Source: Saturnia japonica (lineage: Eukaryota > Arthropoda > Insecta > Lepidoptera > Saturniidae). From it: a stretch of DNA of 64,000 bases. The DNA lies in assembly GCA_033032175.1 (NCBI GenBank), contig CM065320.1, forward strand, positions 7,440,001-7,504,000, in the 5' to 3' direction. The notes beneath the pieces were generated by a model that did no database searches, was not told the DNA's origin, and saw only the letters and a program-made list of their open reading frames with translations. Every line of letters begins with the position of its first letter. The first letter of the stretch is position 1. Below are positions 45,542 to 57,729 of the stretch, piece by piece. The translations under genes and the position numbers were made by a program.

Positions 45542-45785
45542 ATTCGAGTAAGTACCTACAAAAACTCTAACAATAGGCAATGCGGAACAATTTTTTGTAT
45601 TAGTTTTTCTATAAATAAGAGATTACAAATCACTGTTCATCACTATGACGTAGGTTACTGTTTTTTAGCCATCATTTACTAACCACATTATATCCTAGTT
45701 AAAAAAGTCTTGGCCATATTTATAGTAGACGATACGTAGCTGAAAGAGTATTTGATGAAATCCAATTATGGTCGAGTTTTTTTAG

Positions 45786-46478
45786 TGTTTCTAAAGGAGG
45801 CGAAAAAACTATACTGTGGAAAATTTATAAGTATATTACTAAAATATTATATCCTATAACCATCAGTCCGAATGTATCTTGTCTATGTAATACCTAATAT
45901 CAATTTAATATCCTCCTCTCCCTTCCGCAGCAGAACCACACGCGCTGGGTTTCGGGGTCACAGTTTTACGGTAACCTTCATCTCCGCACGAACTTAAAAT
46001 AAGTTCTCTATGACTTATCTCTTTCGTACCGTTAAAGTGTGGAACCTGCTCTCAGCCAGTGTGTTCCCTCTTTCTTACGACATCATGTCCTTAAAGTGTA
46101 ACGTGAAGAGATATTTATGCAAGCCGGTTTGACAGCGGCGATCGCTGATGGATCTAGGTCTCTAGACACCGTCAGGAACAGTGCACACGTTAAAAGATCC
46201 AAGCATACATAGGGTCATACAGCGGGAAGCGACTTCATGATATACTATATATAGATTAAGTAACCTTGTCAGCAAGAATTTCTGAATGAGATAGAGGCAG
46301 TTAGACATAAATACCACTTATAATTAAACTTCAAATGTCATATAAAAGAATATTTTCATTACGTGCAATGTTCTATTACAGTTATGACGATGACTGTGGC
46401 GTTGACCGAGGTCAAAAAACTGTGTGTAAATATCACTTTGCAGATGATGTTATTTATTGCCAAAGGTGCGCTGGTTAG
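45786..46478 (+). CDS. Candidate Cys-rich terminal exons
   Basis: Terminal exon 46382-46478 follows acceptor 'ttctattacag' and reads YDDDCGVDRGQKTVCK then YHFADDVIYCQRCAG and stop: four Cys in 31 residues. AATAAA lies at 46518-46523. A 45-base exon 45786-45830 (acceptor 'gttttttttag', donor TAA|GTATAT) is in matching phase 2 and adds VSKGGEKTILWKIYN. No start exon with a phase-2 donor was found, and the 43.8-kb candidate exits in phase 0, so linkage to it is not shown. A LINE fragment sits in the intervening intron. Unrecognised family. Confidence 0.28.
45905..46225 (+). pseudogene. LINE C-terminal fragment, copy 1
   Basis: About 320 bases with words shared with 57.76-58.07 kb (ttctctatgacttatct, cttaaagtgtaacgtgaa, gacagcggc, gatggatct). 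The better-preserved copy shows it is the end of a non-LTR retrotransposon pol. Frames here are broken by several stops. Confidence 0.65.
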
Positions 46479-46529
46479 TTATTTCTAAGAATATTACACA
46501 ACATACATGGATTCTAAAATAAAATGTAA

Positions 46530-48640
46530 TTAATAGTTTTACCAATGTTCTCAATACTTGAAGTAAATTAATACCGAAGATCGATTTATAGAAAAAGCTA
46601 AATTGAATTTGAAAACATCGGATTATTTTCGTGATAATTAATTGCTTTGCTTTGCTTGCTTTGTTTTTTTGACGACTTGATTTAAAAAAAATGGATTTTC
46701 TGTACTATAAAAAAACTTAATTGGAATGTATTGTACTTATTATGTATACGTATTGGTTACTAGGTACCTTCCGTAAAAAAATCTGTAAATGATATTAAAA
46801 ACCATATAAAAATCCGTTGCGTGATTTAGAAGAAGTAAGCGGACAAACAGACGCTGAAAGCGACTTTCTTTTATACAATGTATAGAAGATTAGGGATCAT
46901 AGAACTGGGATCGATCAAAGTTTCTGAAGACATAAAAGTATGCTTATTTTATTAAAATATTATGATCGAACCCTTACTACGTATAATCACAGCATGCATA
47001 AAATAGACTGAAGCACATTAAAATAATAAGTTATTAATAATTAATTATAACATTTACTACATTTATTATATGAATTGTGCCAGTCATTGATGATTGTCCC
47101 ATATTAACACTAAAATACGACAAAGAGAAAAAATAAAGAAATTGGAAAAAATTTATACAAGTAATTTAAATCATTATGGTACTTATAAGATATGGCGTTG
47201 CCGGATGAAAAGAGAATCGTATAAAATCAAAACTGGCAAAGAAGGGCTGACCGATAATAATCTTGCAATAAAAAAAAAATTGTATCCATGGCGAATATAT
47301 TTTACTGTTAGCTTCACTCAACGCTAATAGTAAAAATATTTGTCATAAATTTCTTTCCAACGGATATTTAACTTTTTTCAAATTGCCGACATATCGGTTA
47401 ACCCGATTTTGCCGGTTTTGATTTTATAATTACGACACAAGTATTAATGAAGTAATGAACACACACCTTTATATTTTTATATATTTCTCTATATTTTCAT
47501 TGTTACAACATTTAAGGTATGATTTAAATCTATTGCATATAATATTGGTATGAATATTCAATAAACAAAAAAATTCTTAACTACTCATCGGACAGTTTCC
47601 TATCTAACGATTAATTTAGTGCCTTTGCGATTGGAATAGCTTGCTTTGACATTGCGTTAAATTTGCAACAAACAATCCGAAATCTCAGGCGGTAAACTAT
47701 CGTTGCTTTATAGTTTAGAATGAACGAACACGAAGTTTCTGACACTTGACTGCAATAGTTATCTTTCTGTTTTGGATCAAATGTTTAATTATACGAAACG
47801 ATGAAATTAATTAATATTGAATTAAATTAATAATAAATTATTTAGAAATACAGAAAAGATTTATGTAATATTTATTATATTAATAATTTCCCTATATTCA
47901 TCTTACGTATTCAATTCGTCCAAATTAGATCATAAATTGCCGATAGAGACGATTGTTCTTTAGCGGCCACTTTCAAAATAACCTATCTATCGGTTGTTTT
48001 AGCTAAATAAAAAATTTAACATTTTCTCCTTACTGTTTTCTCAATAACCTAACAACGGATAGTTTTTCGTATCTATATAATATTTAACTATATCCTATGG
48101 CTTGAATAGATAACAGAGAAGTCGATATCTGTCTTAAGTTAAAGATAGTACTTGATACAAATATGTACTAATGGGGAATAGCAAACTCAGATATGTTATT
48201 GAAAACAGCCGTAGATAAATTCCCACACTTAGGAGGGGTTAGATTTTTATTTTCGAAAAATATATTTTTTCGTTTATACTGATCAAGCTCCTTACGGCAA
48301 AAAACCCATCTAAGTGTTTCTAGAGAAAATTATTAAAAAATTAAATTAAAGTATTAACTAAATCAGTCCAGCTGTTCTCAAGTGGTTTTGCTTACCAACG
48401 AACATTTAATTTAATTGATTGAACATTAAATGATTGCAAATATTTTGTGTGTACGCTGGATTAATTATATTTATATAAACTATGTACACGGTTTAGACGA
48501 ACATACTTTATTACATATTTTTACTAAGTTTAGAATACTTTGAGATTTTTTAAACCTTTTAAAACATCAATTGCCCAATTATAATGTTTATATCAATAAT
48601 ATTTAGTTAAAAACTCTAATAATACCTATATTAATAAATC
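46530..48640. other. AT-rich stretch, no gene seen
   Basis: No coding block, RNA gene or repeat was recognised. The frame at 47094-47327 is Lys-rich and of low information. Confidence 0.4.
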
Positions 48641-48644
48641 TGTA

Positions 48645-49335
48645 GTCCTGGCTTTGTCTGTATGTTTGTATGTCTGGATTTAACTCAAAAATGGCCCGTA
48701 CGATTCTTATGAAATGCTGTACACGAGAAATATATACCATTCCATGATTGATGAGCTATGAGAATTTTGGGAATCTTAAAAATAATAATTTCCAAAAATT
48801 TAATTTTTAACCCGATTTTGATGAAATTTTGTACACGGGAAGTATATAAGTATGTAATTGATAAGGTTATAAGAATTATCAATATTACTACTAGAAACTA
48901 AAAAAAATTAAGTTCAAAAAATTAAAATTTCATTAATTCTTAACCAATTTTGATAAAATTTTGTACACGGGAAGTGTACGTCATTCGATAATTGACAGGC
49001 TATAAGGATTGTCAAAAATATTTAAAAAAAACTATACTTTATTTGTATTCATTATCAATCGCTATTGATAATAGTTCATGGACAAGATGCATACGGGATT
49101 TCATCATTGATAGGCTTAGAAGAATCACCAACAATAATTTCAGAAATATGTAAAAAAAAATTGTTTAATAATCCCTTACCAACTTTGATGAAAATTCTAC
49201 ATGGGAAGTACATGGTATTACTCACTTGATAAGCTATATGAACTATCAATAATATGTAACGTGTACAAATACAATTAGGGGGTGTAAATAACTACTGCGT
49301 TTATATCAAACGCATGCGGAGCCGCGGGCACACCG
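48645..49335 (+). repeat. Internally repetitive element, ~120-130 bp units
   Basis: The phrase 'ttgatgaaattttgtacacg' + 'ggaagtatata' recurs with variation near 48700, 48822, 48952, ~49085 (degraded) and 49183, spaced about 120-130 bases. Each is followed by 'attgataggctata(a)gaat'. It ends 'ggagccgcgggcacaccgat'. A related copy lies inverted at 52.01-52.46 kb. Confidence 0.65.
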
Positions 49336-50560
49336 ATAGTAATTCATAAAGTATTATGCTATTATCACCTTAATATAAGAAGAATTAGAAGCGATTCTAA
49401 GAAAAGGGAAAATAGTTTGTGTTTATATACACTGACGTTTGTAAGACAATAAATAAAGTATTTCAGTGGAGTTTTTTTCTGTTTGCTAATTAATTTTGTT
49501 AATAGAAATCGGTAGCAAATATGTGTTATGATTTTTTTTTTTGCAACGAAGATATTTATTGCGAGACAGACGAGAGCTAATCTGAAAAAAGTGACCGAAC
49601 CGACCGACAGTAAAAGAACAGTTGGAAAATTGGCTCAGCTGTGTTATGACTAAATTTGTATGCACTGTTGTATGTACAAGTCTGGTCATCATATAATATA
49701 TTGCGAAAGAAATTTCGTTATTACCGGGTGTCCTAGGACACCTCTCTAGACTTTTTTTACAAGAATATAAAAATTAGGTAATATAAAAAGTGACACAAGA
49801 AGGTAAGTTTCACTGCGATATAAAGTTGCTTTGTGGCGTTGTTACAGTGGACTGACACAAATAGCTCAATTAAACCGGACCGATGTGTTTCGAGCAACGC
49901 TTGGACAACAAATGGACCAGTCAATTGTCCACGTATCTGTACGGTGTCACATTCTAAATTGGTTGCGTACCATGAAAATGTTTTTTATGGGATAGTATAA
50001 AAAACGTATTCAAGTGATCAATTGGATTTCTGTCCAACGAAATATGGACAGTGTATATATTATGAATGACCGTTTTGGTCGAAACAATTTTATATCGAGT
50101 GGATATATCACTTTCAATCATAGATAAATACTGTAAATAATATTTTAGTTTTTAGTTTCAAATTCCAACGAATATACGTAATCATAAAATTTGAAGTCTA
50201 ATTTATATAGTTTCGTTAGGTAACAAGTTATTCGAGAGTTGATAATATGTTTAAAATTGATGTTAATTATATAATCATTGCTAAAAAGCTCAAAAAATAC
50301 AAATTTGAAAAAAAGTTCCTTTATTAATTTTTTCTTTGGGAATATTCTTATTTGTTGTAGTATTATTATGTCATTTACCGGATTAAATAAAATATCTGGG
50401 TGACCAAGCTTTGCTCGGTATATAAAGAAAGAAGAAACGCACCTATCTAAGTAAACTTGGAATGTAAAACATTATCTAAATACAAAGTTTCATCCTAATC
50501 GTATAAACTGTTTCTGTCAAACCAATTACATTTTTTTTAGAACTGACCATAATTACTATT
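49336..50560. other. No gene seen
   Basis: AT-rich, with a SINE-like end ('ctgggtgaccaagctttgct') near 50397-50416 and a word related to the possible tRNA-like fragment at 12.3 kb ('caagtctggtcatca', ~49675). Confidence 0.35.
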
Positions 50561-50564
50561 AGCC

Positions 50565-51070
50565 ATAAGGGCCCTGTAGACTTAGACGGCTTTTACAGCT
50601 TCACCGGGGCTTGGGAGCTTGGGGGCGAGTGCTTAAGGCAGGTTTAAGTAGCCTAACCTCGGCTTGAGCTGTTGCCGTATTTGCAATTAAGTCGTGAACT
50701 GGCTATTTCCCTATCCGTAGAAAATTGATCGAAACTAACATATACATATATACATGTTCCTTTCTCCTGGGAGGAAGGAAGGATCATGTGTTTATGTATT
50801 TAGTATTTTGTTAAATTTTGTTTAAACTAACTAGTATAAAAAAGAAAAAAAAAGATCCCTTACAGAACCTATGTACCTGTGTGGGGTGCAGTGTAATGGA
50901 ATCTGATGATTGCTAGTGAATGCAAGTACAGTGTCACCTGTATCGCGCGAGCGGCTGCTGGACTTAAGGGTTCCACACCGAGGGAGCGGACCTAGACTTG
51001 ACTTGCCGCAGGAGAGGGTAGACAGGTTGTGCGGGAGTGAAGTCAACCACCCGCCCTCGTCTCCTGCAGA
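50565..51070 (-). repeat. SINE-like element, copy 2 (inverted)
   Basis: The reverse complement has the body and tail of the 32.38-32.97 kb element: 'ccagcagccgctcgcgcgat', 'tacataggttctgtaaggga', 'tacggatagggaaatagcc', 'ccaagccccggtgaagctgt'. The tRNA-like head is replaced by another GC-rich sequence ('gagacgagggcgggtggttg'), so the two copies differ at the 5' side. Confidence 0.7.
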
Positions 51071-52009
51071 AGGAATCTTGCGTCTCTAGTCCATTTAATA
51101 AGCCGAGGGTAAATAAAATAATTTATGCTTAAACACCTTTCATTATGTCCTGCGATATTACTAATTAATAAATATTATATCTGCGCTTCTAAAGGCAAAT
51201 TTAATCTTAGGCTAAAATGCTATAGCTTAAACATCAAAGCCTTAAAGTGAATAGAGAATTCCTGATAATGTTGTTTGTAATGACAAGAGCACGCAACGTA
51301 CGTAGGTAGTTACAAAGGTGTAAATCTCGTAGTATCAAAGTGTATTCGTCGTTTTATGTTAAATAATAATTTAATCTCCCACCGGCGTCTGGCGTAACAA
51401 CATGTTTTCACATAATTTAATCAATAATCTTTGTTGAACGTAACACAATTTTGCGAATACGTGCGCGTTAAAATATCGAGGCATTACGAATAAAGATAGC
51501 TATTGAGGATCTCTCATAGAATTTTCAGTGGCAATAAAAAAACAGTTCACCCTCCGAGGGCTCGTGGAATGGTGGGGTACATTCGAAAAACAATATCGTC
51601 TCGACGTCTCAGTCTATCAGGCTAAAGTCAATGGCGATTTTCGTAAAAGTATCACGTAATATGTAAATCGTTCAGGTCACGATGTGGCCCGACTGTCAAA
51701 AGCATCCGGTGACTTCGGATAGATCTTCAAGCGATTTTTTCTCAATGATGACTTCACTTTCAAAGAAATAAAAGAGAAAGTTTTCTTACAAACACCTTGA
51801 TATCTTTTGTTATTGTGAACAGACTGTGGATCAAGTCGTTGATTTGTATGGAACACTGTAACTTATATGAATCCGTTTTATTAAGAGAAAAAGAATTAAT
51901 TCACTTATCAAATATTATCAAATAAATAATGGAACAGACAGTGTTGAGTGTTGCTGATATATTTGTTTATATGAGCTTCCTGAATTTTTACATTATATTG
52001 AGAACTAGT
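51071..52009. other. No gene seen
   Basis: AT-rich sequence; no coding block recognised. Confidence 0.4.
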
Positions 52010-52460
52010 GGCGTCCCGCGGCTCCGCACTAGTTTATTATGTAGTAATTATTTTTGTCTCATAATTTTATTTTTACTCATATTATTATGAATTCTTATAA
52101 CATATCAATCAAGGAATTACATATACTTTCCGTGTATAAAATGCCACTAAAATCAGTTGAACATTAACAAATTTTTTTACGATTTCAACAAGTATTGTTG
52201 GCGAATCTTATAACCTATCGACCCAATATACTTCTCTTTTACAAAAAAAAATTCTAAATCAGTTCAATATTAATAAACTTTTAATTTATTTTTAACAATT
52301 TCTGTAAGTATTATTGACAATAATTATATCCTATCAATTGAGGAATTACATATTTAGCTACCGAAAGATTGCAACATTGCCCAAGCCGTTTTTGGACATA
52401 GAAACAGACACAGGCAGACAGACAGACAAAAATTTTATATTTCATAGTCATGACCAGTTG
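52010..52460 (-). repeat. Internally repetitive element, inverted copy
   Basis: Starts 'actagtggcgtcccgcggct' and carries units such as 'cttataacatatcaatcaag' + 'gaattacatatactttccgt' repeated at ~120-bp spacing. It is the inverted relative of 48.65-49.34 kb. It ends with a 'cagacagacagac' run. Confidence 0.6.
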
Positions 52461-52571
52461 TTTCCTTTACAATAGATGTCTATCGCAAAACTAAAAAAGA
52501 AAAATAAACAAATATCTATATTGACAGAACTACACATCTATTAATATATAAATAGATTAATCAATATTACC

Positions 52572-52591
52572 TATATATATATATATATATT
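52572..52591. repeat. (TA)n microsatellite
   Basis: About ten TA units in an AT-rich setting. Confidence 0.8.
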
Positions 52592-52599
52592 TATATTTA

Positions 52600-53265
52600 T
52601 TTAACAATATCGGTTATTTCAATAGAAAATACATATTGTCATAATATAAAATTATATAATACTAATAACATCGTACTTATTTATAAATTTCTCTGGCTGA
52701 TAATGTAAACATGAAAGGAAACTTAAATGTATTTTTAGTTAGCTTATTAGCTTAGTACTTAATTTAAATATTTAATTGCTATGTTAAAAATAAAATAATC
52801 TCAGTACATATTACAGAATTAGATATTAAATTTAACTTTGAAACTCGTTACAATTAAATTAGTTAATTCAAAATCTACCTATGTTATTGATTTGTAAATA
52901 AGTAAACGTAAATTAATTTTAATAAAATATTATTTTTCATTCAAAACAAAAAATACTTTATTCAGGTTAGGCGCCAAGAGGGCACATATAACTCGAATAT
53001 AACTCGAGTATAACTCGAAGTCACAACACCAGTACTGACTGGTTCGGAAAACATCCCAGTCATCGAGAAAAACCGGTAAGAAGCCCGAATCCGGCTTATC
53101 CAATAATTTTAACTGTATAATCATTGTTTTGGAATTAAACGAAGTAGTAGAGTTTGTTTACATACTTTCATATGACAGTTTAGTGTTTTCAATATTATTT
53201 ATATCTAAACAATTTCTTAAAACTTAATGCTATCATGTATCTAGTAAATTCGAAGTGATGCTTAA
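52600..53265. other. AT-rich stretch, no gene seen
   Basis: Includes a short 'aactcgaatataactcgagt' run near 52990-53020; nothing else noted. Confidence 0.4.
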
Positions 53266-53269
53266 TGGT

Positions 53270-53480
53270 CCAACAATTTCACTCGAATCTCTCGTCCCGA
53301 CGTCTTTTGTTTAAATATGCAGCATGTCATCACCGCTGACGTCTCTGACGTACTCAAAATATTACGTCGCTTCGGGACGTACGGCCGTTAGCATAATAAA
53401 ACGAGCATCGCTACGGGTGCGGGGCGGCGCGGGGCGGCACGGAGCGGCGCGGCGCAGGGCGGCGCATTAAACTGCACTAA
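53270..53480. promoter_or_regulatory. CpG-rich block with GGCGC-type short repeats
   Basis: 53270-53400 is rich in CG and in 'gacgt' words (gacgtcttttg, gacgtctctgacgtac, acgtcgcttcgggacgtacg). 53415-53466 is an imperfect array of gcggcgcgg/gcggcacgg. It contrasts sharply with the AT-rich surroundings and could be a promoter or a GC-rich minisatellite. No gene start was found next to it. Confidence 0.3.
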
Positions 53481-53569
53481 CGAGGTGTGTCGGGAATCAA
53501 ATATACCATTTGGTTTTTTTTTTTGCATCTCACTATAGATATTCGGCATCCTTTATTCTTTATTATTAT

Positions 53570-53830
53570 TTGTTTACTAACATTACCCACCCGCTTCGCT
53601 AGGCGTAAATTAAAATTTATTAATAATTTATTAATAGTTTAACTTATGTACTTACGCGGCATAATCAACTTCTAGGCCAAATTTTCATTAGATTTCGATG
53701 TCTTCTATAAATACGTTATATAAGGCGAAAATATTTTTTTAGATCTGACCAGTAGTTTAAGAGATTAGTGCGTTTAAACAAACAATTCCTTGAGCTCTAT
53801 AATATAATATCGATCTGTATACATACATAA
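53570..53830 (+). repeat. SINE-like repeat remnant
   Basis: Starts 'acccacccgcttcgctaggc' and contains 'agagattagtgcgtttaaac' + 'aaacaattccttgagct', similar to 15.05-15.13 kb. Confidence 0.45.
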
Positions 53831-54399
53831 ATAGTCATCAAAATTTATAAGTTTTATTTAATCATTGCTCTAACAAGTTATTGTAGTAACTATCTGTTAT
53901 TACTAGCAAAAGTAATAATGTAATCATTACTGAGAGTTCCATTCCACTCAAGTACATTTTAACAACGATAAATCTTCAAGAATATTCAAATGCTTCATAA
54001 TATTTAAGAAAATATTCCCTCAAATTAAAGCGAAGATCATAACAGGATATTCGTAAGATGAACTTCCCAAGTCTGAGGTGCAGAGTTACAGCAATCCCAA
54101 TTGATTGCCAGATGGCAGCATTTGCAATTTAGTTGACTCTGAATGCACTTGGCATTGTAAGATAAACTTATTGTTACCAACTTCATTAATAATATTAAAC
54201 ATAAAATATACTATTAGGTATAAGTTTTGAAATTATTTTGTACATTGTTCATGTTTTGACTTTTGTGTAATATAATGTTTAAAAATATTAAATCATGTTT
54301 AAAATTTAAAAATACACATTTTTAGAGATATTGCTTGCAGTAACACGAATTTATAATTTAGCAATTGTGCTAGGCTTTGTTGTAATACCTAAGCAAGAG
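53831..54399. other. No gene seen
   Basis: AT-rich; presumed 3' flank of the minus-strand candidate below. Confidence 0.35.
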
Positions 54400-54405
54400 T
54401 TTATT
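54400..54405 (-). terminator. Poly-A signal for the 54.4-kb candidate exon
   Basis: TTTATT on the plus strand (AATAAA on the minus), ~20 bases past the candidate stop codon. Confidence 0.4.
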
Positions 54406-54424
54406 AAAAAGGAAATTCACATAA

Positions 54425-54742
54425 TCATCTATGTAGATCCATTATAATTGGTGTATTTTGTTTATAGTAGCACTGCGAAGTGTCTTTACCGTAACCAGAT
54501 AGTAAGCCACTACCACCGACGCTGACCACCGAGATATCGGTAATCCATCGACGGTTACCGCTGTTATGCCTAAAAGCATCTAGGCATTTGGAAGTACATT
54601 GACTAATTCTGAAAAAAAAACAAAAAAATGCAGCCATGGCTGGATTATCACCATGCGTATGGCGGTCGTGTTCTAGTCGGATACAGCTGCTTCATTTCTC
54701 GATATACACCGGGCGATCTTGGAACACGACACGCTTTAATGT
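54425..54742 (-). CDS. Candidate two-exon 3' end of a Cys-containing protein gene
   Basis: Minus-strand exon 54425 to ~54608 follows a near-perfect acceptor (tttgtttttttttcag) and reads QCTSKCLDAFRHNSGNRRW then ITDISVVSVGGSGLLSGYGK, DTSQCYYKQNTP and stop, with AATAAA just downstream. Just upstream, 54652-54742 is open as KACRVPRSPGVYREMKQLYP then TRTRPPYA and ends at donor CATG|GTGATA. Joining needs the second AG (at 54603-54604) to avoid a stop, giving RPPYACQCTSKCLD and an intron of only 49 bases, unusually short. An alternative donor CT|GTATCC gives an intron of normal size. The composition looks like real protein, but the family is not recognised and no first exon was found. Confidence 0.38.
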
Positions 54743-54749
54743 CTTACTG

Positions 54750-56299
54750 AAACGGGTGTTATATATATTTTTGAAAGTTCATTTGGAGAAAAGTTTTCAT
54801 TTAATTTTTTATAAAAAATTTACTGCATTACATCTGAATTTGTTACTGTATTACTTCTAATTTATTGTTATAATATTATTATTTCCTATTTAGGCAAAAC
54901 ATATGGTAAAAAACAAACTTCCTGTAAAGTCTCGCAGTAGCCGATAGAATAAAGTAACTACTTCAAAACAAATTATTATTGCATTAAATAGCCTTTATAT
55001 GTTCTTCAACAAGCTACTCTTTTAGGTAGTTTGTGAATTGTCTAAATACACAATTTCATTATGAATGCTTTCGTTAGTACTTACAACTTCTACAATCAAT
55101 ACATAGTACAAAGTAAAGAAGTATGTTGAAGGCTTGGACGGAAAAGGTCTACTATTCGACAGTTGCGATCCGCTCAGACATAATTGTCGTGTCCTACAAC
55201 CTAGCTATGAACAAGTAAGGCGAATTCAAAGTGAATACTTACAGTAACTACTATTTATGTACCATTCCCGCCCACCAGTCAAATTAACTTACTCTATGTG
55301 ACGGTAAATGGCTAATTATTATATTATACGTATGTTGTATTAATAAAGTCGATAAAAATATTACAAAAACAAATAAATATATTTAATACAGTTGTTATAA
55401 ATAACAGTTGGGCACGTAAACATAATATATAAAATGACTAGGTTTAGTGATAGAATGGACGGGCAGGGATTATTGCGAGCGTCCACACGCCGAGATTACA
55501 CCTTGAGCCACGTTTAACTGTGACTTATGATCGCCTTACTCCTGTTCAATCTCGTTGGCGTCTATGAGAAAATACTGCATGTGCGACGCTGCGAGCGTGT
55601 CTAGATTATATATATTATATGTTTAGCGCAAGAACGAGCGGTCAGCCAAGAAGAGCAGTTTTACTGACGTTTTTTGTTTTTTATTTATCTTACTTGCAGC
55701 ATCTTAACAGCATTGCACTTAATAGGCGTATGAACGTGTAATTCCATCGAATCTTCATAGCCTATCCGTAATATTATGAAATACTTAATATTTTAAAGCG
55801 CTAGAATAAAGGTTAATTGTATTCTGAGGTCGAAGCTCTAGTGGCATTAGTTACGGTTCTATAGATTTAAATTTTAAATTATGTGTATTGTTTGTGATTA
55901 AAAGATAAGTTTAAAAATATGTCTGCACATCTCATTTTCCCTCCACACATGAACCCGAATCATTAAAGATAGTTTGTTTGAACAAAATAATCTCTAAAAT
56001 CACCAGCCACATTAAATAAAATATTTTGACAGTTTATAGGTTATTTAAAAAGAATTTAGTCGCGACTTTTTTTTCCAACGTGGTGATCTATAGGGTTGCC
56101 AACTGTATTATATTGCACTATATTTCGGGCCTGCGTACTATACCTATATATTTGAAGACGTATAAAGTACAGATAAATGCTATATTTCATTTAGTTTTAG
56201 ACTTATAAGACACTTTTATTTAAACAAATATCAATGTAGAAGTATAAAAATATTATGGTAGCATTTTTACTATTTCCATAAAATACTGTTTTTTTTTAG
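54750..56299. other. No gene seen
   Basis: AT-rich with a GC-richer patch near 55.45-55.66 kb. A possible minus-strand exon at about 55.09-55.21 kb has a good donor (GTAAGT) but no phase match to the 54.7-kb candidate. Confidence 0.35.
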
Positions 56300-56370
56300 A
56301 ACTGACTATACTGTTAGCCTTAGGGACCCTGGAGCTTTTGACAGCTTTTACAGCTTCACCGGACTTGTTA
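56300..56370 (-). repeat. Tail fragment of the 32.4-kb SINE-like element
   Basis: The words 'actgttagccttagggac' and 'acagcttttacagcttcacc' match the tail of the copies at 32.9 kb (inverted) and 50.57 kb. Confidence 0.6.
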
Positions 56371-57051
56371 AAATACTGTATTACTTTGAAGTACTTATAC
56401 TATTTTTTAAAAGAATATAATAATCAGTCGAAAAATAGTAACAATCCTAGTTATCTACGGTATATAATATAATAAACCATAGATAACTAGGGTTGTCACA
56501 ATTTTTTCCACTGATTCTGATTCTCGAAGCAATGCATTAATTTTTTACCTTAATAATAAATTGTTATAGACCTTATAATATCAGAATTTACAAATGAAAT
56601 GAACGGATATTCCATATATTATGACAAGAAGACAGGAATAAAAGGAAAATGTGAAAAATGTGTGAACATAATGCACACTTTATAGAATGTGAGCAATCCG
56701 ACGAACAGCTTTTATGTTAGTTAAAGAGATCGTTAATGGATGGCACCATGAATATATTTTCAATTGCATCAACTGATGGCAATCCTAATGAAAAAGTTTT
56801 TATTAGATTTAAAAAATAATAATTTTAAACTTAAATTTATGCTTCGTCAATAGAGGAGAAAATAATCTTTAAATTGATGTTTGAATCGCAAATTTTGATG
56901 AAGATTTAATAGAAACATGGCATTGCAAGGAAATACACATTTGAAAAAAAAATCCTATAAATGATTGGTTCCTCTATTAAATCCCCGATTTTTCCTTAAT
57001 AATATTCATATATATAAAATAAAATAGCACGTATTTTTATATCAATACCAG
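56371..57051. other. No gene seen; short inverted word
   Basis: 'cctagttatctacgg' near 56445 and 'ataaccatagataactaggg'-like text near 56475-56495 form a small imperfect inverted repeat. Otherwise AT-rich and featureless. Confidence 0.35.
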
Positions 57052-57580
57052 CTGACCTAGCAGACGTTGGTCTAACCTTCCCAATAGTCAATAACTCAAC
57101 CACATGACGCTGTAGTTCTATTCTATCCCGATTTATTTTCCTGAACTTTTTAGGACCCTAATAAACTAAATAAAAATAATTACGCATAACCATCGTTCTA
57201 ATCACGAGTGCCATCGATTGTACACACAGGCGAAACGTGCTACCTCCGCTCCTGGTTATTTTAAAGACAAAAATGCCTATTGTATGTAGGTGATCCTTAG
57301 AAAATAGACATATTAAGTTCTCGCTGACTTTTTTGTACGTATTTTGAAGATCTCGAATTATGTGGTACATTAATTTGATATATCTGTTATGGTTTATTCA
57401 GCTTAACCAATTTAAGAGACCCAAAATCGTCGTTTTTTCGTCTTGATTTTTATTTCCCCGGATCCCTATCCCTAATTATTATTTTTTCAATAAAAAAAGT
57501 CTCAGTTACTCCTTATACATATATACTATATAGATTTAAACAGTAAAAAGCTGTTATTTTGACTTTACAAAAGATTCTAA
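57052..57580 (+). repeat. SINE/RTE-like repeat copy d
   Basis: Starts 'cagctgacctagcagacgtt', then 'ttaaagacaaaaatgcctat', 'ttatggtttattcagcttaa', 'ctcagttactccttata' and the 'aaaaagctgttattttgac' tail. It shows what the region interrupted by the BEL element at 24.0/30.8 kb should look like. Confidence 0.65.
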
Positions 57581-57729
57581 AATTACATATATTTTTAAAG
57601 ATTATTATAAAAAAAGCGATGATCCTACAACGAGCCCGAGGTTTCGGTGAAGGAAAGCATCAGAAAAAATCATAGTATATAGCGGCTTAAACTTTCTTAC
57701 TGCGACAAACATACAGGCGTGAATGTCTG

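Noticed and set aside
55090..55210. Minus-strand exon-like block with donor GTAAGT
   Set aside because: Its phase does not match the 54.7-kb candidate and its content is not clearly protein-like.
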